Shown: piece by piece, positions 1 through 5,194 of the stretch | Position numbering within the stretch: the stretch's first letter is position 1 | Layout of the letters: each line of letters begins with the position of its first letter | Source: an uncultured Ignavibacteria bacterium | GTDB lineage: Bacteria; Bacteroidota; Ignavibacteria; Ignavibacteriales; Melioribacteraceae | Reading direction: 5' to 3' | Length of the DNA stretch: 8,114 bases | NCBI GenBank assembly: GCA_937930275.1 | Contig: CALGLM010000015.1 | Coordinates: 1 to 8,114, forward strand | Made by a program: the position numbers and the translations under genes | Notes under the pieces: model-generated | Databases searched by the model: none | What the model was told of the DNA's origin: nothing | What the model saw: only the letters and a program-made list of their open reading frames with translations

Positions 1-45
1 CATACTGCTTAAAAACAGCCCAAAAGTTATATATAACTTTTTCAT
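1..45 (-). CDS. 5' end of a gene for an exported protein (signal peptide only, truncated by window edge)
   Basis: Read on the minus strand, an ATG at 45-43 opens a frame that continues to the window edge and encodes MKKLYITFGLFLSSM. A lysine pair followed by a hydrophobic run is the start of a typical Sec signal peptide. A strong Shine-Dalgarno GGAGG (complement of 51-55) sits five bases before the ATG. The start lies 15 bases after the stop of the beta-helix gene at 61-1494, so the two are almost certainly one operon. Only 15 residues are visible, so the mature protein cannot be named. A surface or periplasmic partner of the beta-helix protein is possible but is inference. Confidence 0.72.
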   Translation of the reverse strand, partial: MKKLYITFGLFLSSM

Positions 46-60
46 TTTAACCTCCATAAG

Positions 61-1494
61 TTATTTAATTTTCATGGAATACCAAGATCCACCCGCATTG
101 ACAATCATAAGCGTATCATATAAACTTCTCACCTCAATATCTCCAAGCACATCATAATCTTCAGCGACACTCAACGTTGCATAACCGGAACATGAATAAA
201 TTTTTGTAACAAATATCATTTTCCCGACTTGGCAAGAGTTAGGTACAGGTAATATTAACTCAATATTATTGGCACCTATATTGCCAATGGAAATATATGA
301 ATCAGTTGTTAATATGTTATAGTTTGTGTTTATTAATTTATAATTGTTAGAATTTTCTTCAATGACTCCTCTATTTGAATAATCATAACAATCTCGAAAT
401 TTATAAATTGTCGTTAAATTAATCAGCCTAACCGCATAATTGTTTTTAATAAATATACACTCACTAATAATATTCCTGGAAGGATAATAGGATGTATCCA
501 TAATTGCATAATTTGCTTTTGTACCCGATTCTTTACCACGAAACATGCAGTTATTAAAAGTTAAATATGATGGACCCATATTAGGATTTTCAGAGTGTAC
601 TTTTATATCACATAGGTTATTTGCATCAAAAGTACCTCTGAAAAAGTTTAGTTCTAAAGGAGAATAAGAATCATTAACACTGCCAGGATGAATATATAAT
701 CCAATATTATTTTGATTAGCTGAAAAACCGAAAAAGAAATGATTCATAGTATCGACAATTTCAATGCCATAGTTATTATTCCAACAATCAATGTCATAAA
801 ATCTTCCTGCACCTCCTTTTGCTATGTAAAATCCTGATAAATCGTTTGCAGCGGATTGCGCTCTGGTTATCTTATTATCTTGCCCGCAGAGATAAAATCC
901 ATTTTGATCGCAATCAAAAACATTTACTTCGTCAATATAAATTTCATTTTGAAAATTTCCATTATAAAACCCATCCCCGTTAAATTGATAAATCATTAAA
1001 TTTTTAAATCTTAGATGCCCTCTTGGGGAATCTACGTAGCTATAGTAATCTTTGATGTGAATACCATTTAAACAATTTGAACTTCCTTTATTTCCAAATA
1101 GACATAACCCTGAAATTTCAGAACCCTGATAACATCTTTTGTAGTCATTGTCGATGTTATCATCATCATTATCAAATTGAATCATATTGTATTGAGACGA
1201 ACCTGTTAATGCAGTTATTATAGTTCTAAAATTATTAAGAAAAGGTAAATCAAGCGGATAATGTTCCTTATAACCAAATGAAGTATTGCTCTCTCCAAGC
1301 AATTTGACATTATTCTTCATTAAAATAGTTCCGTTAATATAATAAATACCTTTTGGTAAATATACAATTCCGCCACCACCGTTTGTAGCATTTACAATAC
1401 ATGCATTTAAATTTGTAACATTGGAAGTAGCTGTAGTACTATCGTTAGGCACAACTCCATAATCCAAAACATTAATTACGGGTAAATAACTCAT
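61..1494 (-). CDS. Right-handed beta-helix protein, phage tailspike / pectate-lyase-3-like
   Basis: The protein has 477 residues and no signal peptide. The N-terminus has the hallmark of the pectate-lyase-3 / tailspike fold: VLDYGVVPNDST (9-20), then a Gly-rich turn and IVYLPKGIYYING (43-55), then KLLGES (64-69). Residues from about 60 to 395 are rich in Asn, Gly, Asp and aromatics with short hydrophobic strands, as expected of stacked beta-helix rungs. The last 80 or so residues (ILPVPNS... GGSWYSM) resemble the C-terminal beta domain seen on phage tail fibres, with an LP start, a central Gly/Asp stretch and a terminal GG-x-WY. Such proteins usually bind or cleave surface polysaccharide; catalytic residues cannot be assigned here. 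The ATG at 1494 is preceded by GTGAGG with five bases between GAGG and the start. The signal-peptide gene at 45-1 follows directly. Family is fairly sure, substrate unknown. Confidence 0.78.
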   Translation of the reverse strand: MSYLPVINVLDYGVVPNDSTTATSNVTNLNACIVNATNGGGGIVYLPKGIYYINGTILMKNNVKLLGESNTSFGYKEHYPLDLPFLNNFRTIITALTGSSQYNMIQFDNDDDNIDNDYKRCYQGSEISGLCLFGNKGSSNCLNGIHIKDYYSYVDSPRGHLRFKNLMIYQFNGDGFYNGNFQNEIYIDEVNVFDCDQNGFYLCGQDNKITRAQSAANDLSGFYIAKGGAGRFYDIDCWNNNYGIEIVDTMNHFFFGFSANQNNIGLYIHPGSVNDSYSPLELNFFRGTFDANNLCDIKVHSENPNMGPSYLTFNNCMFRGKESGTKANYAIMDTSYYPSRNIISECIFIKNNYAVRLINLTTIYKFRDCYDYSNRGVIEENSNNYKLINTNYNILTTDSYISIGNIGANNIELILPVPNSCQVGKMIFVTKIYSCSGYATLSVAEDYDVLGDIEVRSLYDTLMIVNAGGSWYSMKIK

Positions 1495-1661
1495 TAAAAC
1501 CTCACTTTAAATTAGTAAAAAGTTGAATAATTAAATACTAAAGAAAACCCAGACCGCCAAACCTATGTTGCAACCAAAAAGCCGTCTTCAATTTTCCTTT
1601 TCTGATTGTAATGTAAAAAAAAAACTGCATAATGCAAGAAAAAAACAATTAATTCCGAACT

Positions 1662-1731
1662 ACGAATTACATCACAAAAAATGTTACCGAAAAGATTTTG
1701 AAAAAAGGTCGTTGCGTCATAAATTAAAGTT
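1662..1731 (+). repeat. 70-bp direct repeat, copy 1
   Basis: Starts acgaattacatcac and ends cataaattaaagtt. It matches 1821-1890 at 67 of 70 positions. The two copies are 159 bp apart, exactly 53 codons, so they stay in the same frame and would encode the related peptides ELHHKKCYRKDFEKR and ELHHKKCYRRDFVKR. It lies upstream of the better-supported start at 1769. Confidence 0.9.
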
Positions 1732-1783
1732 ACCAAACAAAATAATTTATAAAACGAACGGAGTCCGTATGACGCAACAAACC
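1707..1783 (+). other. Stem-loop enclosing the start codon at 1769
   Basis: GTTGCGTCAT at 1711-1720 (inside repeat copy 1) is the exact reverse complement of ATGACGCAAC at 1769-1778, which contains the start codon of the 93-residue ORF. A small internal loop separates this from a further GGT/ACC pairing (1707-1709 with 1781-1783). Inside the same stretch, ACGGAGTCCGT (1758-1768) is a near-perfect short palindrome containing the GGAG ribosome site. Because the anti-start sequence lies in the 70-bp repeat, it occurs again downstream at 1870-1879. Pairing is seen in sequence; an effect on translation is inference. Confidence 0.5.
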
Positions 1784-2050
1784 AAAGAAGAAATATACAA
1801 AAATTATCTGAAAAACTACCACGAATTACATCACAAAAAATGTTACCGAAGAGATTTTGTAAAAAGGTCGTTGCGTCATAAATTAATGTTGTTCAAATAT
1901 ATTAATGAATTAAAACGCCTAGTGTTTCAATTCATTAATTTAAGCTTAATTAATAATGTTAATACTTTTTTTACTTTCTTTATTAAATATAACGAAGTTC
2001 TAAAACTTTTATTTAAAACATTAGACTGTTTAGTACCCCTCGTTATATGA
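1769..2050 (+). CDS. Hypothetical basic protein, 93 aa, unknown family
   Basis: Begins MTQQTKEEIYKNYLKNYHEL, continues with a Lys/Arg/His-rich core (HHKKCYRRDFVKRSLRHK) and ends in a hydrophobic, low-complexity tail rich in Phe, Leu, Ile and Asn. The frame is open back to an ATG at 1565 (161 residues), but that start has no ribosome site, whereas GGAG lies five bases before 1769. The upstream part of the long frame contains the other copy of the 70-bp repeat. I do not recognise the family. Against its being a gene: the tail coincides with two strong stem-loops (1901-1939, 1987-2048), and all three differences between the repeat copies change an amino acid. It could instead be a structured RNA region that happens to be open. 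It is transcribed divergently from the tailspike gene. Confidence 0.35.
   Translation: MTQQTKEEIYKNYLKNYHELHHKKCYRRDFVKRSLRHKLMLFKYINELKRLVFQFINLSLINNVNTFFTFFIKYNEVLKLLFKTLDCLVPLVI
1821..1890 (+). repeat. 70-bp direct repeat, copy 2
   Basis: Second copy of 1662-1731 with three substitutions, lying inside the 93-residue ORF. Contains the second GTTGCGTCAT (1870-1879), complementary to the start region at 1769-1778. Confidence 0.9.
1901..1939. other. Strong stem-loop (39 nt)
   Basis: ATTAATGAATT (1901-1911) pairs perfectly with AATTCATTAAT (1929-1939). After one mismatch, AAAC (1913-1916) pairs with GTTT (1924-1927), then one wobble and one C-G pair close a three-base loop. There is no immediate T-run, so it is not a clear intrinsic terminator. 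A second inverted repeat follows: ATATAACGA (1987-1995) with TCGTTATAT (2040-2048), enclosing CTAAA/TTTAG (2000-2004 and 2029-2033). Confidence 0.6.
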
Positions 2051-2231
2051 TCAAACATCCGTTCTACCACATCCTAATTTACTATTAAGATAAAAATAGT
2101 CCTAAAAGAATATAGTACCAGATTTTTGCCACATAAAAACATCTCAGATATAATAGAAAAATATCTCTTCAATATTATCGATAAAGTCTATCATAATAGG
2201 AAAACATCCATATTTTTTAGATAAAAGTACT

Positions 2232-2263
2232 TTTTTTATTAAAAATGTAATATTTTTTACATT
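2232..2263. promoter_or_regulatory. Operator-like cluster of TTACAT/ATGTAA half-sites
   Basis: AAAATGTAA (2232-2240) and TTACATTTT (2247-2255) form a perfect 9-bp inverted repeat with a six-base centre. It overlaps the 10-bp palindrome TTACATGTAA (2254-2263). Four half-sites therefore lie within 32 bp, ending 16 bases before the -35 box of the next promoter. The position suits an activator or autoregulator, and the HTH protein encoded immediately downstream is the natural candidate. The rest of 2051-2231 shows no gene; only the palindrome TTATCGATAA near 2177 stood out. Confidence 0.5.
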
Positions 2264-2279
2264 TTACATGTAATTTTAC

Positions 2280-2308
2280 TTGACACACATTGTTTAAGAC
2301 ATTATATT
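2280..2308 (+). promoter_or_regulatory. Sigma70-type promoter for the HTH-peptide unit
   Basis: TTGACA at 2280-2285, a 17-bp spacer and TATATT at 2303-2308: a perfect -35 box and a near-consensus -10 box. Transcription would start near 2315, leaving a leader of about 30 bases before the ATG at 2344. No other promoter of this quality was seen on the plus strand in the window. Confidence 0.65.
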
Positions 2309-2343
2309 TAAACCAACAATTTTACAACTAATGGTATTTTACA

Positions 2344-3084
2344 ATGAAAGAATTAATCGACAGACTAAGAGATATTTTTACAATGCAAGAGATTGCTGAT
2401 ATTGCCGGCACAAGTCGACAATATATTTACGATTTAACAAAATTGGATTCGGAAGACTCACTAACAAATAAGGATATTGTCTCAAAATTAAAACGCTTAA
2501 ACAGTTATATTGACAAATGCTCAAACGCTACAAAAGAAGCTTTATATGAGTTAATATTAAACGATTTAATAGAGAAAAATATAACTCTGCAACAAGAAGA
2601 GAATGTCATTACAAATATTAAAAATGCCATTTCTATACTATCCGAAAATAATATTGTTAGTCCAAATATTGAAAAAGAGACATGGCATGTAATAGCAGAT
2701 ATTGAAGGAAGAATTGATGATAAGCAATTATTTCAAAGCGATAAAAATTCTGTTTTTGTATTAAAAACATTTGCTGATATGTATCGAAAAGTCAATCTGA
2801 TCCCTTTTGATGTAAAAAAATATCAAGAGTATATTTTAACTAATAAAGTTAATCCTCACAAATTAATTTTAATAGGAAGTGTTTATGCTAATGCTTTAGC
2901 TTCTTCTTTTGGGAGTTTCTGTACGGAAGAAGTAAATATTGACTCATTTCAAACAATAAATAATGCAAGTGGCACAATAAAAAAGACTCCGGATAATAAA
3001 ATATACCACATCGTGGGAGATACAGAAGAAGACACTTTAGAACTTACTAAATTTTTTGTACAAAAATATTTATTACAACAATAA
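2344..3084 (+). CDS. Helix-turn-helix DNA-binding protein of unknown family, likely regulator of the peptide genes
   Basis: 246 residues. Residues 13-34 (TMQEIADIAGTSRQYIYDLTK) read as a helix-turn-helix with the usual small residue in the turn (AGTS) and a recognition helix rich in polar and aromatic residues. The following 40-120 region is predicted helical and charged. The C-terminal half (about 115-246) contains no domain I recognise; it could be a sensor or oligomerisation part. No membrane segment or signal peptide is apparent. The start ATG follows a strong promoter but has only a weak ribosome site, suggesting low expression. It is followed after 49 bases by three small hydrophobic peptide genes on the same strand and is preceded by a symmetric operator-like cluster. 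Local regulator of the peptides and itself is the simplest reading, but a phage or plasmid immunity role is equally possible. Confidence 0.72.
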   Translation: MKELIDRLRDIFTMQEIADIAGTSRQYIYDLTKLDSEDSLTNKDIVSKLKRLNSYIDKCSNATKEALYELILNDLIEKNITLQQEENVITNIKNAISILSENNIVSPNIEKETWHVIADIEGRIDDKQLFQSDKNSVFVLKTFADMYRKVNLIPFDVKKYQEYILTNKVNPHKLILIGSVYANALASSFGSFCTEEVNIDSFQTINNASGTIKKTPDNKIYHIVGDTEEDTLELTKFFVQKYLLQQ

Positions 3085-3133
3085 AAAACTAAATAATTAT
3101 ATTTTTCAATCAACCAAATTAAAAGAGGTAATT

Positions 3134-3187
3134 ATGCCTGATTTATTAAAAGTCGTAGTACGTGTAATTATAATTGTAAAATTCTAA
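3134..3187 (+). CDS. Small amphipathic hydrophobic peptide A (17 aa)
   Basis: Encodes MPDLLKVVVRVIIIVKF. The ribosome site AGAGG (3124-3128) lies five bases before the ATG. The peptide is almost entirely Val, Leu and Ile, interrupted by D3, K6, R10 and K16. Spacing of about three to four residues puts the charges near one face of a helix, and net charge is positive. Size and composition resemble type I toxin peptides of the Ibs kind and short phenol-soluble-modulin-like peptides; no homology is claimed. It shares the start pattern M-x-D-L with peptide B, 13 bases downstream. A leader peptide is an alternative. The good ribosome site and the neighbouring similar peptide argue that the frame is translated. 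Confidence 0.5.
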   Translation: MPDLLKVVVRVIIIVKF

Positions 3188-3200
3188 AAGGAGGGATAGC

Positions 3201-3248
3201 ATGATTGATTTAATCATTAACATAATAACAGGGATAGTTAGAAAATAA
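3201..3248 (+). CDS. Small amphipathic peptide B (15 aa), modulin-like
   Basis: Encodes MIDLIINIITGIVRK. It has the best Shine-Dalgarno in the window, AAAGGAGGG (ending at 3195), five bases before the ATG. Polar residues D3, N7, T10 and R14 follow an i, i+4, i+7, i+11 pattern, so a helix would have one clean polar face and one Ile/Leu/Val face, with a Gly at 11 and a basic C-terminus. This is the design of membrane-active peptides such as delta-lysin and other modulins, though those are longer. It starts 13 bases after peptide A, implying coupled expression. Function is inference: toxin, bacteriocin-like or signalling peptide. No export signal or processing site is visible. Confidence 0.55.
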   Translation: MIDLIINIITGIVRK

Positions 3249-3263
3249 TTCCGAATCAAATTT

Positions 3264-3293
3264 TTGAAAAGGTTAGTAACACAAAATTATAAA
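3264..3293 (+). promoter_or_regulatory. Possible internal promoter for peptide C
   Basis: TTGAAA (3264-3269), an 18-bp spacer and TATAAA (3288-3293) precede the third peptide gene at 3316. Each box departs from consensus at one position, and such matches are common in DNA this AT-rich, so read-through from the 2280 promoter is equally likely. Confidence 0.3.
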
Positions 3294-3315
3294 AAAATAA
3301 TTAAAAGAGGTTAAA

Positions 3316-3498
3316 ATGAGTTTTGTTAGACTTTTAGGCAAAATAGCAGCCGCAACCGCTGCAACAACAGCAATAATTGTAGCAGCACCTGTTTTAGGAC
3401 CAGTTGGAGCTATAAGCGCTACCGGAGCGGCAGTCGCAAGTACAGTAGGGGCGGTAGCCGGAGTAGCTGATCATATTAAGGAAAATCAAAATAAATAA
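3316..3498 (+). CDS. Small Ala/Gly/Val-rich membrane-associated protein C (60 aa)
   Basis: Begins MSFVRLLGKI with two basic residues. Residues 10-51 are an uninterrupted, small-residue hydrophobic stretch (Ala, Val, Thr, Gly, Ile) with glycines at 28, 31, 37, 45 and 49, and the tail DHIKENQNK is polar. The Gly-Pro turn near 28-29 could divide two helices forming a hairpin in the membrane. AGAGG (3306-3310) lies five bases before the ATG. The gene is visibly richer in G and C than its surroundings because of Ala and Gly codons. Small Gly/Ala-rich proteins of this kind occur among class II bacteriocins and among uncharacterised phage-borne proteins; I cannot assign it to either. It ends 18 bases before a GC-rich stem-loop and is the last gene of the unit. 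Confidence 0.72.
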   Translation: MSFVRLLGKIAAATAATTAIIVAAPVLGPVGAISATGAAVASTVGAVAGVADHIKENQNK

Positions 3499-3516
3499 GA
3501 TTTATCCCCCATTTTA

Positions 3517-3536
3517 AGCCCGCCTTCAAGCGGGCT
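3517..3536. terminator. GC-rich stem-loop ending the peptide unit
   Basis: AGCCCGC (3517-3523) and GCGGGCT (3530-3536) form a perfect 7-bp stem with a six-base loop, the most GC-rich patch for hundreds of bases. It is followed by attattatcg rather than a clean T-run, so termination may be only partial. It lies 18 bases after the stop of peptide C. The stretch 3537-3717 beyond it holds nothing else I can support. Confidence 0.65.
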
Positions 3537-3717
3537 ATTATTATCGTACAAGATATTTCCTATAAATCTTTGCCAATTTCAAACCGTCGAAATAACACCC
3601 TATTATTCCCATATTTCAATACCCTACAAGTACCCTCGCCGAAAACATATTTACAAAGTAATTATTTGTTGATTTTACAATCATTACAACGCACACTTTG
3701 GTAAAAAATTTAGCTTA

Positions 3718-4158
3718 TTAAAGTACATAGTTTAACGTAGGTATGTCTAATTGTAATCTGGGCATAAACTCATCAATATCGTCAACTCCGTATATGATTT
3801 TACTCCCCTTATATATCGATCCAAGCTGAGCTACCGACGTCTGAAGCGCCGTGGGATCTACTCTGTGAAATTGTGCCATTGCCTTGTGTGTCTCCAAAAA
3901 ATTAATAATGCTTGTGTGTCTCTTATTTTTAAAAAACGAATTTATAGCCCTTATAAGACGTTTTAACGTCTTAGGCAATAAAATATATGCCTGTGCCCCT
4001 GAAAACGTTGCCACGCTTGCCGTATTGCGAAATTCACTATATTTAAAGCAACGGCATAAGCCTTGTGTGTCTCGGAAAAAAAATTTTTCCGTAAATAACA
4101 TTAGTTTTTCCATACCAAACTTCACATAAAGTTCTTTAATGTACTGCTGTGAAAGCAC
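3718..4158 (-). CDS. Doubtful ORF, 146 aa, no recognisable family
   Basis: A GTG-started frame beginning (M)LSQQYIKELYVKF and ending DIPTLNYVL. Composition is unremarkable, and I recognise no domain, signal peptide or membrane helix. No ribosome site precedes the GTG; an internal ATG at 4111 (MEKLMLF) is no better. Evidence against coding: the 12-mer CTTGTGTGTCTC occurs three times inside it (3883, 3911, 4062), once in each of the three frames, and the N-terminal codons coincide with the first copy of a degenerate repeat that continues into gene-free DNA. Two strong stem-loops (3954-3973 and 4073-4091) also lie inside. It is either a decayed gene or, more likely, an open frame across a non-coding repeat region. 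Confidence 0.22.
   Translation of the reverse strand: MLSQQYIKELYVKFGMEKLMLFTEKFFFRDTQGLCRCFKYSEFRNTASVATFSGAQAYILLPKTLKRLIRAINSFFKNKRHTSIINFLETHKAMAQFHRVDPTALQTSVAQLGSIYKGSKIIYGVDDIDEFMPRLQLDIPTLNYVL
3883..4073. repeat. Three dispersed copies of CTTGTGTGTCTC
   Basis: Exact 12-bp copies at 3883-3894, 3911-3922 and 4062-4073, spaced 28 and 151 bp. Each is followed by an A/T run (caaaaaatt, ttattttt, ggaaaaaaaa). Between copies 2 and 3 lies TAAGACGTT-TT-AACGTCTTA (3954-3973), and copy 3 abuts CGGAAAAA-AAA-TTTTTCCG (4073-4091), both perfect hairpins. Confidence 0.75.
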
Positions 4159-4495
4159 GATGCATGGTTGTACGTAACTGTAGCTGTTGGAATACTGTTT
4201 TTGAAGATACGTTACTGTTTTAAGTTCTAGTCTTCAAAATTCCTTTAATGTGAATTAGCTGCACGAGAGGCTGGAAATAAACGATACTATAGCTGTCGAT
4301 TTTAGACGGTACGTCCATATAGCTAAAGTAATATACTCTGAAGATAAGTACTTAACTTTAGTAATTGCAGAATTCATGTATCCTTTAATGTCTGCTGTAA
4401 ACACTAGTATGTTAATGCTAAGAGTAATGTAGTAGTGCTTACGCACTACACTACAGAAGTAGTATACTTAGTTACAGAAGTAAAGTACTTAACTC
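4131..4495. repeat. Degenerate tandem repeat, three units of about 109-140 bp
   Basis: Anchor word CTTTAATGT occurs at 4134, 4243 and 4383 (spacing 109 and 140). In each unit it is followed, 68, 96 and 93 bases on, by a second anchor: TGAAGATACGTTACT (4202), TGAAGATAAGTACTTAACT (4339), AGAAGTAAAGTACTTAACT (4476). GTACGT followed by TAGCT recurs at 4170 and 4309. CTGCTGT follows the first and third CTTTAATGT. TCTTCAAAA (4231-4239) is also inverse to TTTTGAAGA (4199-4207). Units are diverged and contain indels. No gene is supported here. Confidence 0.6.
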
Positions 4496-4577
4496 TTAAG
4501 ATTACACTACAGTGTATGTACTATACAGTGTATAGTACTAACGTACTATACTGTATAAAGTATCGTACTTATATAAG
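4430..4577. repeat. Dense cluster of nested GTA/TAC palindromes
   Basis: Contains GTAGTGC-ttac-GCACTAC (4432-4449), AAGTACTT (4483-4490), GTACTATAC-agt-GTATAGTAC (4518-4538), the overlapping alternative TATACAG...GTATAGTAC-taac-GTACTATAC-TGTATA (4522-4557) and CTTATATAAG (4568-4577). Adjacent arms can pair in more than one way. ACACTACA occurs at 4448 and 4504, and ACAGTGTA at 4509 and 4525. No frame through it is credible. Confidence 0.7.
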
Positions 4578-4740
4578 GGGTACAAACACTTTGCAACGAG
4601 TTTAAAGCCTAAGCATTTACACCCCTATATATATTAAGGGGTATAAACACTTTGGAACAAGTTTTAGGACTAACTAGTGTTAAAGTATTTTCACCCTATA
4701 TATATATTAAGGGGGAGAAATACTTTGTAACAAGTTTAAA
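4571..4740. repeat. Three direct repeats with interleaved inverted arms
   Basis: Units of about 37 bp at 4571-4606, 4631-4666 and 4704-4740 share AT(T)AAGGGG, then a variable triplet, AAA(C/T)ACTTTG, one variable base and AAC(A/G)AGTTT. Spacing is 61 and 73 bp. Between them lie inverted partial copies ATTTACACCCCT (4615-4626) and AAAGTATTTTCACCCT (4682-4697). The five arms therefore alternate in orientation, and each can fold with a neighbour around TATATATA centres. Not an iteron set of the rep gene, since the sequence is unrelated. Confidence 0.75.
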
Positions 4741-4745
4741 ATACA

Positions 4746-4762
4746 GAAAATCGAAGATTTTC
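4746..4762. other. Short perfect hairpin
   Basis: GAAAATC-GAA-GATTTTC, a 7-bp stem with a three-base loop, just after the last 37-bp repeat. No T-run follows, so it is not called a terminator. Confidence 0.5.
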
Positions 4763-5194
4763 ATTCAAGCTGGGCAATCCAGATATAAAATAAGGGCTCA
4801 ACCCCCAAAATAATCTTGATAGCAGAAATATTAATCAAACAACAATGATGTTTGCCTTAAGATGAAATCTTAAAGAAATTTTAAGTAAAGTCGCTGTTTG
4901 ATTAACATAAATTGCAAAATGAACAGACACAATCGGGTGAATCGGCTTAGTTTAAAAACGAAAAATTATAGCATTCAGAGAGACAACATATAAAATCAAA
5001 TAAGTTGATTAATATATATATTAAAAAAATTCTATATGCCAAACGAAAAGCATGTACGTTCGTGCGAGGAAACGGTAGGGAAAATAGATCATGTCCTTCT
5101 GAAATTATCCCTAAAAGAAAACTTCTAGTCCATGAATACAACTAAATTTTATCATTCACTTTAAGAACTACCTAACTGGCTGTTCATCTTTTAG

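Noticed and set aside
22..41. Perfect 20-bp palindrome AAAAGTTATATATAACTTTT as a terminator for the tailspike gene
   Set aside because: On the minus strand it lies inside codons 2-8 of a gene with a clear GGAGG site and signal peptide, so it is coding sequence that happens to be symmetric.
1565..1768. N-terminal extension of the 93-residue ORF from ATG 1565
   Set aside because: No ribosome site before 1565, while GGAG stands at the right distance before 1769. The extension consists mainly of the other repeat copy.
3541..3612. Minus-strand ORF of 23 aa (MGIIGCYFDGLKLAKIYRK...)
   Set aside because: It looks protein-like, but the ribosome site is weak and too far from the ATG, and there is no promoter or neighbour to support it.
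3884..4129. Plus-strand 81-aa ORF
   Set aside because: Antisense to the doubtful 3718-4158 frame and made largely of the repeat and hairpin sequence. No ribosome site.
4255..4446. Minus-strand 63-aa ORF
   Set aside because: Lies wholly across diverged tandem repeats and palindromes, with no ribosome site.
4571..4740. CRISPR array
   Set aside because: Only three imperfect repeats with unequal spacing, spacers that are inverted copies of the repeat, and no cas genes.
4430..4740. Xer/dif-type recombination site
   Set aside because: No 28-bp site with the two 11-bp XerC/XerD half-sites could be recognised by eye.
5050..5080. GTGCGAGG motif as the 5' end of a group II intron
   Set aside because: No domain V-like hairpin or reverse transcriptase is present, and a five-base match is meaningless alone.
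4947..5141. Minus-strand 64-aa ORF with a hydrophobic patch
   Set aside because: The hydrophobic patch comes from a TATATATA/AAAAAA tract. There is no ribosome site, and the stretch is better read as part of a possible RNA.
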